64,000 nucleotides of DNA, taken from positions 62,001 through 126,000 of the forward strand of contig NZ_JBQCJW010000002.1 of NCBI RefSeq assembly GCF_051967575.1. The letters are read 5' to 3'. Of this stretch, positions 15,775 through 24,938 are shown in pieces. The notes beneath the pieces were generated by a model. It saw nothing but the letters and a program-made list of their open reading frames with translations, did not search any database and was not told where the DNA came from. Every line of letters begins with the position of its first letter. Position 1 is the first letter of the stretch. Made by a program: the position numbers and the translations under genes. Source of the DNA: Solibacillus silvestris_B (GTDB lineage: Bacteria > Bacillota > Bacilli > Bacillales_A > Planococcaceae).

Positions 15775-16350
15775 TTAAGCCGAATATTGTCGGCGCTGAT
15801 TTTCGATCCATACGCGCATCGTACGGTAAAGCATCGTCACAACAACTAGCATTATAATACCTTTTACAATATTAAACGGTAAAATCCCTAAAACGACTGT
15901 TTCATACATATCATATTCGAAGCCCAGTAAATACGTGTAAAGCGGCAAGAACGCAACATAGTTCAATACAGCCATCCCTAACGACATAACAATCGTCGAA
16001 ACAACCAAACCTGTCACTAACCCTTTCACGGAAGGCAATTTTTTATAAATAAAATAAGCCGGTAATATGAATAATACGCCTGTAGCAAAGTTTGCCATAT
16101 GTCCTACCGGAATCCCTTCCGGAGCTCCAGTATAAACCCAATCAAGCACATTTTTCACTAATTCAACAAGTATGCCCGCGACTGGACCCATCGTAATTGC
16201 AGCAATCAATGCAGGCACATCACTAAAATCAATTTGTAAAAACACAGGGAACCAAGGCAGTGGGAAGTTTAATAACATCAATACAAATGAAACCCCACTT
16301 AGCATAGCGATCGTTACGAACGAACGCAGCTTCAAACTACTTTTTTGCAT
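15775..16350 (-). CDS. ribU: Riboflavin ECF transporter S component
   Basis: This 191-residue protein has about six membrane segments and the RibU pattern: MLNFPLPWFPVFLQIDFSDVPALI near the N-terminus, an acidic DFSD motif, and GPVAGILVELVKNVLDW. It binds riboflavin and works with the shared EcfA/A'/T energising module, encoded elsewhere. GAGGAGAG lies before the ATG. The identification is supported by an FMN riboswitch in its leader, which would shut off expression when FMN is plentiful. The gene is followed by no clear downstream partner. Confidence 0.95.
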   Translation of the reverse strand: MQKSSLKLRSFVTIAMLSGVSFVLMLLNFPLPWFPVFLQIDFSDVPALIAAITMGPVAGILVELVKNVLDWVYTGAPEGIPVGHMANFATGVLFILPAYFIYKKLPSVKGLVTGLVVSTIVMSLGMAVLNYVAFLPLYTYLLGFEYDMYETVVLGILPFNIVKGIIMLVVVTMLYRTMRVWIENQRRQYSA

Positions 16351-16413
16351 AGCAATCTCTCCTCTTTGCTGACTCCATCTCGCAAGAAGAAAGGACGTAT
16401 CGAATCATTCCAT

Positions 16414-16446
16414 GAAAAATCCCTTATGCTAAATAGAGCATAAGGG
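16414..16446 (-). terminator. Riboswitch-controlled terminator of ribU
   Basis: On the minus strand CCCTTATGC pairs with GCATAAGGG, followed by ATTTTTC, about 65 bases before the ribU start. Its 5' arm also belongs to an alternative pairing (16443-16500). Confidence 0.85.
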
Positions 16447-16500
16447 AGAAATAGGCACACTTAAATAAAGGTCCTCATGTGCATTTGCAGCTATTTCCCT
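16443..16500 (-). promoter_or_regulatory. Antiterminator pairing of the FMN riboswitch
   Basis: On the minus strand AGGGAAATAG just after the aptamer can pair with CTATTTCTCCCT, whose last bases are the 5' arm of the terminator. The two structures exclude each other, which is the expected switch. Confidence 0.65.
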
Positions 16501-16592
16501 ATTTTAGCGTATGCGAAATAAATCCCCGCATAAAAGGAAATTAAAAACAAATACTGCAAAAAGCACCGCATTTTCAAAAAATGACGACCGTA

Positions 16593-16768
16593 CCTTCACC
16601 TTCTCCCATCCAGACTATACTGTCGGCTTTGGAATTGCACCAAATCCTGCACACAAAAAGTGGCTCGCGGGCTCGAAAAGTTTGTATGCAGCGTCCTCCA
16701 AGTTAATGGTCGGAGGCTGCAACTTTTATTACCGCCGGTCGGGAATTGCACCCTGCCCCGAAGATGAA
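16593..16768 (-). ncRNA. FMN riboswitch (RFN element)
   Basis: Read on the minus strand it shows the conserved RFN blocks in order: ATCTTCGGGGCAGGGTG, CCCGACCGGCGGTAAT, AGCCCGCGAGCC, GGTGCAATTCC, AGCCGACAGTATAGTC and TGGATGGGAGAAGG. It lies upstream of ribU and has its own terminator and antiterminator. FMN binding is predicted to favour termination. Confidence 0.97.
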
Positions 16769-16810
16769 TCAATATGAAATTATATAACAAAAAACTTTGC
16801 TACAATACCT

Positions 16811-16838
16811 ATTATAATTAAAAAAACGGAATTGTAAA
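16811..16838 (-). promoter_or_regulatory. Promoter of the FMN riboswitch-ribU transcript
   Basis: Minus-strand TTTACA (16833-16838) and TATAAT (16811-16816) are 16 bases apart. The -35 element lies in the 3' arm of the rsiX terminator hairpin. Confidence 0.7.
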
Positions 16839-16857
16839 GACTATTGCTCACAATTCC
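16819..16857 (-). terminator. Terminator of sigX-rsiX
   Basis: On the minus strand GGAATTGT pairs with ACAATTCC followed by GTTTTTTT, just past the rsiX stop. It overlaps the ribU promoter. Confidence 0.85.
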
Positions 16858-16874
16858 GAGTATTTTTATTTGAA

Positions 16875-18101
16875 TTAATCAAAACTATAGTAGAGAATAT
16901 TTGCCGATAATGGCTTTTCCAAAGGTTTCGTAAAGTTAAAACCACTCCAATGTTCCTGCACTATTTGTTCAAACTTAACTTGTTTATCAAAACTCGCCAC
17001 TGTTAAAATCAAACCTTCAATCATCCGCATCGCTTGAATCGCATCATAGTTTTCCAAATTTAAAGGCTCTTCAAACGTAATTGTTACAAGGGAGTCTTCC
17101 TCTTCCACGTGGAGCGAAACCCCCGGCAAAATTACTGTTCTGTAAATATCGTTCGCTTCAAGCGTCATATTTTTTATCGCTTCTTTCACATTTGTGAAGC
17201 TCATCCGGAAATTGGGGCTTAAGTAAACCGTTCCATCCTGCATTTCATACATAAAATAATTGTATTGTGTATGTTCGCTTTTCAATGCAATCGACTGTGC
17301 CACTTCTCCGGCATGGTCAAAATAAATCGCCTTCCCCTCGGCATCTTTTATAAGCACCTCATTATATTCATCACTAAACGTATCTACAAGGGAACCGAGA
17401 TAATTGGATAATGAGGCTGTACCTGCATCATATTGATGATTGTCAGGCAATGTGTGAATAAGTTTATCCCCTTCTTCACGCAATTCGCCTTTCAAAGGAT
17501 GATACTCGTTGAAGCCAAGCTTCTTTTCATCAATTAATGGGCTAAATGCTTTGTAGAGTGCTAACTTTGTAGGGTTTTGCGTTCCGAGCTTTTCGACAAC
17601 TACTTCATTTGGAATTAAAATGCTGACAGGCACGCTTTCTGCATCATCGCCGGCTAACCCGATTTCAAATAATGTCATACCTTCAAGCTGATGCTCATAA
17701 ACCAATGTTTGCTGTGCATGGGCATCCGCCGCAAATTTGGACATCATTGAACGTTCATTTGCTGTCGATACATCGTTGTTTGCACTCATTTCCGCTTTTT
17801 CCTCAGTTTCTGTTGCCGAAAGATCAAATGTAGTATTATTCTCCATTGAAATTGAATTCTCATCGTCTAAAAACTGTGCACCTATTAACACGATGGCAAA
17901 TAAGGAAGCAATGGATACTAATAGCGGCATCCAACGAATTCCTTTTTGATTTTCCTGCTGTTTGCGAGGCGGTTGTTCATTAAATGCTCCTTCATCCACT
18001 AAACGATTAAATACTTCATCCTTTGTACGGTGATCGTTTACTTTCGGGGCTTGTTTAAGGAGAGATTCAATATTCTCTTCATCCCAATATTCCTTTTTCA
18101 T
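16875..18101 (-). CDS. rsiX: Anti-sigma factor of SigX
   Basis: This 408-residue protein has a cytoplasmic N-terminal domain (about 1-52, beginning MKKEYWDEENIESLLKQAP), one transmembrane helix (about 57-76) and a large extracytoplasmic part. The C-terminal 60 residues (IEGLILTVASF, FTKPLEKP) resemble GerMN-type domains seen in related anti-sigma factors. Its ATG overlaps the sigX stop (ATGA), so the two are translationally coupled. The res-sigX-rsiX order is as in B. subtilis, where RsiX holds SigX inactive at the membrane. The inducing signal is unknown. It is about 40 residues longer than the B. subtilis protein. Confidence 0.85.
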   Translation of the reverse strand: MKKEYWDEENIESLLKQAPKVNDHRTKDEVFNRLVDEGAFNEQPPRKQQENQKGIRWMPLLVSIASLFAIVLIGAQFLDDENSISMENNTTFDLSATETEEKAEMSANNDVSTANERSMMSKFAADAHAQQTLVYEHQLEGMTLFEIGLAGDDAESVPVSILIPNEVVVEKLGTQNPTKLALYKAFSPLIDEKKLGFNEYHPLKGELREEGDKLIHTLPDNHQYDAGTASLSNYLGSLVDTFSDEYNEVLIKDAEGKAIYFDHAGEVAQSIALKSEHTQYNYFMYEMQDGTVYLSPNFRMSFTNVKEAIKNMTLEANDIYRTVILPGVSLHVEEEDSLVTITFEEPLNLENYDAIQAMRMIEGLILTVASFDKQVKFEQIVQEHWSGFNFTKPLEKPLSANILYYSFD

Positions 18102-18631
18102 AATGAATTCGCCTCCTTTCCTTGTTGTGCTTCCAGTAGCTGCCGCAAATTTTTTAATGCCCTGTGCTGTGTCGTTTTTACTTTTCCAGTCGTCCAGCCC
18201 AGCACTTCAGCTGTTTCCTGTATCGAAAGCTCTTGGATGAAGCGCATAATAATGACCATTTTTTGATCGCCGGAACACTGCTCCAATGCAAGCAATAATT
18301 GATTGAGTTCATCGTTTAATTCTGTAGCCTGTTCAGGTGAAGGCAATGGACTTACGAGTTGTTCCGTCTCCCAATCAAATGCGGTGAAAGCATGCTTATC
18401 GCGAACTTGCTTTTTTCTGAAATAGTCGATTGCCACATTTTTCGCAATCGAGAAGAGCCAGGTTTTCTCGGAGCTTTTTCCTTCAAAGCGCTCGTACGAT
18501 TTCAAAACCCGCACATATACTTCATGCGAAAGATCCTCAGCTGCCGTGCGATTTTTCACTAAATAAAACAAAAAATTAAAAACATCTTGATGATACGTGT
18601 CGTATAATCGATGGAAAATGGATTGTTGCAC
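18098..18631 (-). CDS. sigX: ECF sigma factor SigX
   Basis: The protein is 177 residues from the GTG at 18631, chosen because GGAGG lies eight bases upstream and the family begins here (SIFHRLYDTYHQDVFNFL). Region 2 holds LSHEVYVRVLKSYERFEG and KTWLFSIAKNVAIDYFRKK; region 4 holds LSIQETAEVLGWTTGKVKTTQHRAL. SigX directs genes for cell-envelope modification in B. subtilis. A sequence matching the SigX promoter lies 27 bases upstream, so the gene is probably autoregulated. It is separated from resE by a terminator and coupled to rsiX. Confidence 0.9.
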   Translation of the reverse strand: MQQSIFHRLYDTYHQDVFNFLFYLVKNRTAAEDLSHEVYVRVLKSYERFEGKSSEKTWLFSIAKNVAIDYFRKKQVRDKHAFTAFDWETEQLVSPLPSPEQATELNDELNQLLLALEQCSGDQKMVIIMRFIQELSIQETAEVLGWTTGKVKTTQHRALKNLRQLLEAQQGKEANSL

Positions 18632-18657
18632 CCATCCCACCTCCGTTCTAGTAATTT

Positions 18658-18683
18658 GTCGGTTAAAAACAAAAAAAGTTACA
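18658..18683 (-). promoter_or_regulatory. Autoregulatory ECF (SigX-type) promoter
   Basis: Minus-strand TGTAAC (18678-18683), 16 bases, then CGAC (18658-18661): the SigX-type -35 and -10 elements, placed 27 bases before the sigX GTG. Confidence 0.75.
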
Positions 18684-18725
18684 ATATCCATCAATATTAT
18701 ATGAAATGCCAACTATTTTAAAAAT

Positions 18726-18768
18726 AAAAGTTTATCACTTTGAACGCAATCAAAATGATAAACTTTTT
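18726..18768 (-). terminator. Terminator between resE and sigX
   Basis: AAAGTTTATCA...TTTGA pairs with TCAAA...TGATAAACTTT. T-rich sequence follows on the minus strand. It separates the res operon from sigX-rsiX. Confidence 0.75.
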
Positions 18769-18790
18769 TAATTCGTCTATTCTTTCCCCG

Positions 18791-20566
18791 TTAAGCTAAC
18801 GGCAAATAAAATGTAAATGTCGTGCCTTGCTGTTCGACACTGTCCACAGAAATCGTCCCGTTATGCGCTTCCACAATATTTTTTGTGATTGCCAATCCTA
18901 GGCCTGTTCCGCCTTTTGAGCGTGTCCGTGCTTTATCCGCCTTATAGAAACGTTCGAATACGTATGGCAGATCATCCTGTGGAATACCCTGCCCTGTGTC
19001 GCGTACTTGTATTTTCGCGAATTTTTGCCCATCTGTAATGGAAACAGTGACTTTGCCTCCTGATGGAGTATGACGGATCGCATTATCGACTAAATTCGTC
19101 AATACTTGCTCAATGCGGTCTTCATCAATCGGTATGAGCGTATCATCGGAAAAGTCTGTTTCGATATAAAGCTGAATGTGCTTTTCTTTCGCTGTTTGGT
19201 CGAATTTATGGGTCATCCTTTCAATCACCGAAACTAACGGCACTTCATCTTTATATAGACGCATATGCCCAGATTCCATACGTGCCAAGTCAAGTAAATC
19301 TGTGACAAGACGACTCATGCGCTGAGATTCATCATAAATGACGCGGATCATATCATTGCGATCTTCTTCTGTTGTGACGACACCATCGATAATCGCCTCG
19401 GAATATCCTTGAAGCATCGCAATCGGCGTACGGAGCTCATGCGAAACATTGGCGATGAAATCCGATTTTAGCTTTTCCAGCTTCGTTTCTTCTGTTTTGT
19501 CGCGTATAACAGCTACCGCCCCGCGAATCGATTCGCCGCTATATAGAGGACTGATCGTAATACTATAATAGGATTTGCCCATTTCAAGTTCTTCATCCAA
19601 TTGATCTTCAAAGCTTAATACGTGGTCAAGCATTTGATAAAGCTCCACCGGAATCGGCTTTGAGCTATCCAAACCTTTTGCGACAAACCACTTTTGCAGC
19701 AGACGTTCCGCCGGCGGGTTACTGACCAAAATTGTTTTATCGCGGTTGAATGTAATAACAGCATCTGTCATCGATGTTAAAATGCTGGATAACTGTTCTT
19801 TTTCCTGATTAATCACTTCCAAATGGTGCTTTAATTGGCGTCCCATTTGGTTAAAGGCTACTGCCAACTGGCCGATTTCGTCATTTTGCTTCGTTTCAAG
19901 CTTCGAATCAAAGCGCCCTTTCGCCAATTCAAACGCGTGTTCCCGCATATTGCGTAATGGCAGCGTAATTTTGGAAGAAAGGAAAAAGGCAAAAATAGTT
20001 GTCAGCACGAACGCGATCGCCGCTGCCAAAAAGACGATTTTAGTCGTCTCATTACTTGTTTGGTGCAGGGCGTCAGGATTTTTGTATATGAATACTGCCC
20101 CGTGCAGTTCTTCCTCGCTTTTTAGAGGAAAGCCGAGGACGATATATTTCGATTTTTTGTTTTGGTCTCTGTTCGACGGCAATACAAGCTCTTTTACGAT
20201 CGGCTCTTTTGATGCGTATACTTGTTCAAACGCTTTGCTCGAAATGATGTTTTGCTGTATATCCTCTTTGTTAACGCCCTCTTGCATTGAATATAAGACT
20301 TCGTTTGAATTTTTCGCTATGAGCACATTCGTCGTCTCTGTCAGTAATTCCGAAATAATCGCAAATTGTATATCATCCAATTCGTCTTCGTCCACTATGC
20401 TTGCGATAGCCGCGGCAGTTTGTCTAAGCGAAATTTCAGATTGTTCATTATGATATTTCTCCAAAAACTCCAGCATGAAAATCGTGAAAATAAACAGGAC
20501 AAATGAAACGAGAAGCAAAATGGTTACCCACAGCTTCCCGACAATGCTTGTTGCTATTTTAATCAT
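18791..20566 (-). CDS. resE: Redox-sensing histidine kinase ResE
   Basis: This 591-residue membrane kinase has a first helix (about 12-32), an extracytoplasmic domain (33-170), a second helix (about 175-197), HAMP (198-250), a PAS-like domain (about 255-350), HisKA with the phosphorylated His in NVSHELRTP (about residue 375), and the ATPase boxes DNAIRH, DTGQGIP and GTGLGLA. ResE activates ResD under oxygen limitation or nitric oxide in B. subtilis. Its start overlaps the end of resD by eight bases. Confidence 0.93.
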   Translation of the reverse strand: MIKIATSIVGKLWVTILLLVSFVLFIFTIFMLEFLEKYHNEQSEISLRQTAAAIASIVDEDELDDIQFAIISELLTETTNVLIAKNSNEVLYSMQEGVNKEDIQQNIISSKAFEQVYASKEPIVKELVLPSNRDQNKKSKYIVLGFPLKSEEELHGAVFIYKNPDALHQTSNETTKIVFLAAAIAFVLTTIFAFFLSSKITLPLRNMREHAFELAKGRFDSKLETKQNDEIGQLAVAFNQMGRQLKHHLEVINQEKEQLSSILTSMTDAVITFNRDKTILVSNPPAERLLQKWFVAKGLDSSKPIPVELYQMLDHVLSFEDQLDEELEMGKSYYSITISPLYSGESIRGAVAVIRDKTEETKLEKLKSDFIANVSHELRTPIAMLQGYSEAIIDGVVTTEEDRNDMIRVIYDESQRMSRLVTDLLDLARMESGHMRLYKDEVPLVSVIERMTHKFDQTAKEKHIQLYIETDFSDDTLIPIDEDRIEQVLTNLVDNAIRHTPSGGKVTVSITDGQKFAKIQVRDTGQGIPQDDLPYVFERFYKADKARTRSKGGTGLGLAITKNIVEAHNGTISVDSVEQQGTTFTFYLPLA

Positions 20567-21275
20567 TTACAACCTCGAATTTATAGCCTACACCCCAAAC
20601 GGTTACAATCATTTTAGCCGCATTTTCAGAGACGCGATTCAATTTTTCGCGTAAACGCTTAACATGTGTATCTACTGTACGCAGGTCACCGAAGAAGTCA
20701 TAATGCCATACTTCTTTCAATAGCTGTTCACGATCGAACACTTTATCGGGAGATTTCGCCAAAAAGTACAGCAATTCATACTCTTTCGGCGTTAAATTCA
20801 CTTCCGTACCGTCAGCTGTGACACGGTGTGCATCATGGTCAATTGTTAAGTGCGGGAATACGACTAAATCCTTGGATGAAGAAGCATTTGATACAGGTGA
20901 AAATACAGCCGAACGACGTAAAATCGCTTTTACGCGAAGCACGACTTCACGCGGACTGAATGGTTTGACAATATAGTCATCTGCTCCAAGTTCAAACCCT
21001 TGTACACGGTTTGCTTCTTCGCCTTTTGCAGTCAATAATATGATTGGTGTTGTTTTCTTTTCACGCAGCTCTGCACAAACTTCCAAGCCGTCTTTTTCAG
21101 GCATCATAATATCCAGTAAAATACAATGATAATCTTTTTCTAGTGCCATTGAAAGTGCTTGTTCGCCGTTTTCAGCTTCTTCTACCATATAGCCTTCACG
21201 TTCTAAATACATTTTTAATAAACGGCGAATACGATCCTCATCATCAACAATTAATACAGAAATATTTTCAGACAC
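20559..21275 (-). CDS. resD: Response regulator ResD (OmpR family)
   Basis: The protein is 238 residues from the GTG at 21275, seven bases after AAAGGGGC; the in-frame TTG at 21293 lies inside that site. The receiver domain (about 5-118) shows the acidic pair VDDE, the phosphorylated Asp in LLDIMMPEKDG, and the Lys in IVKPFSP. The winged-helix DNA-binding domain (about 140-235) shows LTPKEYELLYFLA and RTVDTHVKRLREKL. ResD controls anaerobic respiration and cytochrome biogenesis genes, in B. subtilis including resABC. It overlaps resE. Confidence 0.95.
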   Translation of the reverse strand: MSENISVLIVDDEDRIRRLLKMYLEREGYMVEEAENGEQALSMALEKDYHCILLDIMMPEKDGLEVCAELREKKTTPIILLTAKGEEANRVQGFELGADDYIVKPFSPREVVLRVKAILRRSAVFSPVSNASSSKDLVVFPHLTIDHDAHRVTADGTEVNLTPKEYELLYFLAKSPDKVFDREQLLKEVWHYDFFGDLRTVDTHVKRLREKLNRVSENAAKMIVTVWGVGYKFEVVND

Positions 21276-21445
21276 TGGTGTTGCCCCTTTCAAAACTCTA
21301 TTTCTCTTCTCTATTGTACCTTTTTAGTAGTCAATTGAAAAGAAAAGCTCAACCGAAATGGCAGAACTTTTCTAAATTTATGATATTTTGATAATTTTTT
21401 CGCACACTAGAAGAAACTGTATTATTTATACATTTAACGTTCATA

Positions 21446-22630
21446 TTATGCGTAAGAGTGCAATCCTGCAATAACAAGGTTTACAACTACTAAATTGAAT
21501 AAAATAATCAGGAAACCGATAACCGTAAGCCAGGCAGTCTTTTTACCTTCCCACCCTTTTGATAAGCGCAAGTGCAGAAATGCGGCATAAAACAGCCATG
21601 TAATAAGTGCCCATACTTCTTTTGGATCCCAGCCCCAGAAGCGCCCCCATGCTTTTTGCGCCCAAATCATCGCAAAAATCAGTGCGCCCAGCGTGAAGAT
21701 TGGGAACGCAATTAAAATCGAACGGTATGCAATTTCATCCATTAATGTCGAATTCACACGTTTCACTAATGGCTGGAACATTTTTGCCACCTTCTTTCTG
21801 AAGACGAGACGAATTAAAATATAGATGATCGTACCGAATACAATCGACCATACAACCGTCGTTAATTTTCGGGCATCAATAAGTGCAGGCAGCTCCACGA
21901 ATGGTGTCATACGATCTTCTGAAAGCCCTGCAGATTCATTCATGCCGAAAATAGGTGGCATCATATATGTTGTCGTGCTTGCTTGGTCCAATGTATCGAC
22001 ATATTCAAATTTCGCTTCATAGTCCATTACATTGAATGTAACAGTCGCCGCTACGAAACCTACGACTAATACACAGCAATACATAACCGTTTCCAGCCAA
22101 AAACTCTCTTTTGACCGGACATCCATATTCACATTTTTCAGCAAGTAAATAAGACCCGCTACTGCACTGATCCCGAAAATCGATTGACCTAATGCCGCCG
22201 TAATTACATGTATCGTCAGCCAATGACTTTGCAATGACGGTACTAGCGGGCTTACCTCAGTCGGGAACATCGAAGCATAGCCGATGATAAGCAGCGCAAT
22301 CGGCAATGCCACGACGCCTAGTGCCGAAACTTTATACATAAAGTAAATGATGATGAATGATAATACGATGAACATGCCGAACGCTGTCGTGAATTCGAAC
22401 ATATTGCTCACAGGTGCATGTCCTGTATAAATCCATCGTGTAATGAAATACCCTAACTGTGCAGCAAAACCGATGATTGTAATGACGATCGCCAATTTGC
22501 CGTATTTGTCTGCACGGCTTGCAGCTGTATCATTTTTCTCTTTAATGGCACCCGCAAAAAGGAATGTGCCGATTAAATAACAAATGAATGCAGCATACAG
22601 TAAATAACCGCTTAAATCGATTAAACTCAT
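21446..22630 (-). CDS. resC: Cytochrome c biogenesis protein ResC (CcsA)
   Basis: The protein has 394 residues and about eight to nine membrane segments, including the CcsA heme-handling motif WGRFWGWDPKEVW near residue 325, plus conserved periplasmic-facing His residues (HWLTIHV, LHLRLS). With ResB it forms the System II cytochrome c synthase that brings heme out and attaches it to apocytochromes c. Its ATG overlaps the last bases of resB. It is the last gene of the resABC set before resD, which begins 170 bases further on. Confidence 0.95.
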   Translation of the reverse strand: MSLIDLSGYLLYAAFICYLIGTFLFAGAIKEKNDTAASRADKYGKLAIVITIIGFAAQLGYFITRWIYTGHAPVSNMFEFTTAFGMFIVLSFIIIYFMYKVSALGVVALPIALLIIGYASMFPTEVSPLVPSLQSHWLTIHVITAALGQSIFGISAVAGLIYLLKNVNMDVRSKESFWLETVMYCCVLVVGFVAATVTFNVMDYEAKFEYVDTLDQASTTTYMMPPIFGMNESAGLSEDRMTPFVELPALIDARKLTTVVWSIVFGTIIYILIRLVFRKKVAKMFQPLVKRVNSTLMDEIAYRSILIAFPIFTLGALIFAMIWAQKAWGRFWGWDPKEVWALITWLFYAAFLHLRLSKGWEGKKTAWLTVIGFLIILFNLVVVNLVIAGLHSYA

Positions 22631-24285
22631 GACGTTTTACCATCCTTTTCTGTTTCAGCATTTTCACTGTTTTCTGATTCTTGCTGATCTACGTATTGAG
22701 GTAAATGGGCGTGTTTTGTTAACGCATCCAAATCTTTCTTCATGCCAAACCAGTTTTTATTTGTATGTGCAGCCAAACGAATCGTTCCGTCAGCCAGCTG
22801 CTCAATCCAAATTCGGCGATGATTCCAATACGAGCCGATCGCCACACCAATCATAAAGATAATTCCACCAACAAATAAAATCGGGATAGTGCGATCATAG
22901 CGGACCATTAAGCCTGACATATTCCGTGTCTCAACATTGGAAAACTTCATTTTATATACGTTTTCCCCTTCAGGCTCCAACGTTTGCTGGATGGCTACAA
23001 AGCTTGTTTCTCCTTCAGGTTTTTCCGGAGTAATCATTTTAAAAATAAAGGCAGGATTATTAGGTGTTTGTGTCGCAGTTTGCGGTACACCTTCTTTAAA
23101 TCCGGAAAAATCCGGGTAGAAGCCAAGCAATTCCACTTTCGTACCATTTTCCAATGCATATTCTTCCTGAGGGCTTGTTAAATCGATGCTTACTTGTCCA
23201 AGAGATTCCTCAGTTTCTTTATGCGTGAGATCAAAAATCATTGTTTTTATTTCGTTTAGACGGAAGTCCATTTGATAAATGCCGTAGCCTTCATGCTTTA
23301 ACGGATGATTGACGCGGATGCCGTATTGCATCACTTCCTCTAAATTTTCAGCTTGACCTGGAACAGCATTATCTTGTTGCTTATATAATGTGACATCTGT
23401 TTGGTAATTTTTTGCGACGACATTAATCCCCTGCTTAATTTGCTCTCCTTGCGGGTCATTGTCGTATGTTTCCAATATGAATTTATCATTTTTTAAGAAG
23501 TAGCCGTCCATTCCTGGTATTGCGCGTGTTTCGCCCTCCCGCAGCCACATCGATTCATCGACATAAAAACCTGGCACTAAATGAAGCATGACACCGATTA
23601 AAAATACGATTAATCCAACATGGTTTACGTAAGCTCCATAACGTGAAAAACGCCCGCGCTCGGCTAAAATCGAATTATCTTCACGTCGAACATTGTACTT
23701 TAAATCTTTTAACTTTTGTTCTGCAATCTGCAATGTCTGCTCCTGGTTTTCTCCAGGCTCGCCTTCACTAATGACGCGTTGGCGTTTCATAAAGCTCGTA
23801 TGTCGCTTGACGCGTTGATTTTTTAAAGATTTATGTAATGGAATACCTCTGTCAATACTTGCAATAATGATGGACACGCCTAACATTAATACAAGTAATT
23901 GGAACCATAAGGACGAATAAAGATCCGATAAACCTAACGCATAGTATATTTCACCGAACCAGCCATATACATCTGAATAGTACTTCTCTTTTTCAGCGTC
24001 CGTTGCTACACTGACGTAAAATTCCTGAGGCAAAATCGTACCAATGGATGCTGCTATTAAATTTATGATGATGAGCGAAATTCCGACTTTCACACTTGAA
24101 AAGAAATTCCAGATTTTATCAACAATCGACTTATTGTAAGTTTTTGAACGAATGGCCGTTCCTTCATAGCGCATGTCTGCAATCTTTTTGCTTTTCTCCT
24201 CCGCTGTCAATGGAGAACCGCATTTTTGGCAGAGGTTCGTGCCCTCAGGATTTTCATGCCCGCATTCACAAAGTATTTTATTCAT
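22627..24285 (-). CDS. resB: Cytochrome c biogenesis protein ResB
   Basis: This protein has 552 residues. It begins with a four-Cys zinc ribbon (CECGHENPEGTNLCQKCG, residues 5-22), as in Bacillus ResB. Three membrane helices follow in the first half (about residues 70-90, 130-150 and 225-245), then a large extracytoplasmic domain (about 245-455) and a last helix (about 460-480), ending in a cytoplasmic tail. It is the second subunit of the System II cytochrome c synthase. It lies 13 bases after resA and overlaps resC by four bases, so the three form an operon. Confidence 0.95.
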   Translation of the reverse strand: MNKILCECGHENPEGTNLCQKCGSPLTAEEKSKKIADMRYEGTAIRSKTYNKSIVDKIWNFFSSVKVGISLIIINLIAASIGTILPQEFYVSVATDAEKEKYYSDVYGWFGEIYYALGLSDLYSSLWFQLLVLMLGVSIIIASIDRGIPLHKSLKNQRVKRHTSFMKRQRVISEGEPGENQEQTLQIAEQKLKDLKYNVRREDNSILAERGRFSRYGAYVNHVGLIVFLIGVMLHLVPGFYVDESMWLREGETRAIPGMDGYFLKNDKFILETYDNDPQGEQIKQGINVVAKNYQTDVTLYKQQDNAVPGQAENLEEVMQYGIRVNHPLKHEGYGIYQMDFRLNEIKTMIFDLTHKETEESLGQVSIDLTSPQEEYALENGTKVELLGFYPDFSGFKEGVPQTATQTPNNPAFIFKMITPEKPEGETSFVAIQQTLEPEGENVYKMKFSNVETRNMSGLMVRYDRTIPILFVGGIIFMIGVAIGSYWNHRRIWIEQLADGTIRLAAHTNKNWFGMKKDLDALTKHAHLPQYVDQQESENSENAETEKDGKTS

Positions 24286-24298
24286 AGCGTAAAAACTC

Positions 24299-24832
24299 CT
24301 ATTCCGGCTTTATTGACTCCATATATTGCACAATTTCTTTTTCGGTCATTTCTCCAGTTATAATACGGTCTATTGTACCGTCCGGCTTAATGAAAATCGA
24401 TGTAGGCAGGGGGCCAATATTATAGGCAGTAAAAACACTTTTCGTTTTATCGATCGCAACCGGGAACGTCATCCCCATATTCGACACGTATTTTTTTACT
24501 TCGAAATCCGATTGTGCGAAGTTAACGGCAATAATTTGAACATCCTGGTTTTTAAATTCCGCATATTGACGCGTCATTGCAGGGAATTCGCGTTCACAAG
24601 GCTCACACCATGTGCCCCAGAAATTCAGTACGACTCCCTTTCCATCGTAATCTTTCAATCTGTGTTTTTCTCCGTCTAAATCTACTACTTCAAAATCAGG
24701 CGCCTCTGCACCAGCTTGGACAATTTCTATTTTATCCTTCGTCACGGCAGCGTAAACCGTATAACCTATCGCTATTGCTAAAATTGCTAGAATAATGCCG
24801 CGTGTAACAGAACGTTTTTTCTTTTTTTCCAA
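24299..24832 (-). CDS. resA: Thiol-disulfide oxidoreductase ResA
   Basis: The protein is 177 residues from a TTG at 24832, chosen because AAGGAAGGGGG lies about eight bases upstream. A basic N-terminus and one membrane anchor (about 10-28) lead to an extracytoplasmic thioredoxin-like domain with the active site WCEPC in NFWGTWCEPCEREFP and the cis-Pro loop LPTSIF. ResA reduces the CXXCH cysteines of apocytochromes c before heme attachment. The order resA-resB-resC-resD-resE matches B. subtilis. Confidence 0.93.
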   Translation of the reverse strand: MEKKKKRSVTRGIILAILAIAIGYTVYAAVTKDKIEIVQAGAEAPDFEVVDLDGEKHRLKDYDGKGVVLNFWGTWCEPCEREFPAMTRQYAEFKNQDVQIIAVNFAQSDFEVKKYVSNMGMTFPVAIDKTKSVFTAYNIGPLPTSIFIKPDGTIDRIITGEMTEKEIVQYMESIKPE

Positions 24833-24938
24833 ACAAAAAACCCCCTTCCTTTTCAGCAACTGCTGTTGCCTATTATAGCAAATAAATACAAATTAAAAAT
24901 TCTTTTAATTATGAATGATTTATGAACGTTTCCACTAT

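Noticed and set aside
16511..16777. An open frame of 88 codons on the plus strand
   Set aside because: It lies over the FMN riboswitch on the other strand; the sequence is explained by the conserved RNA.
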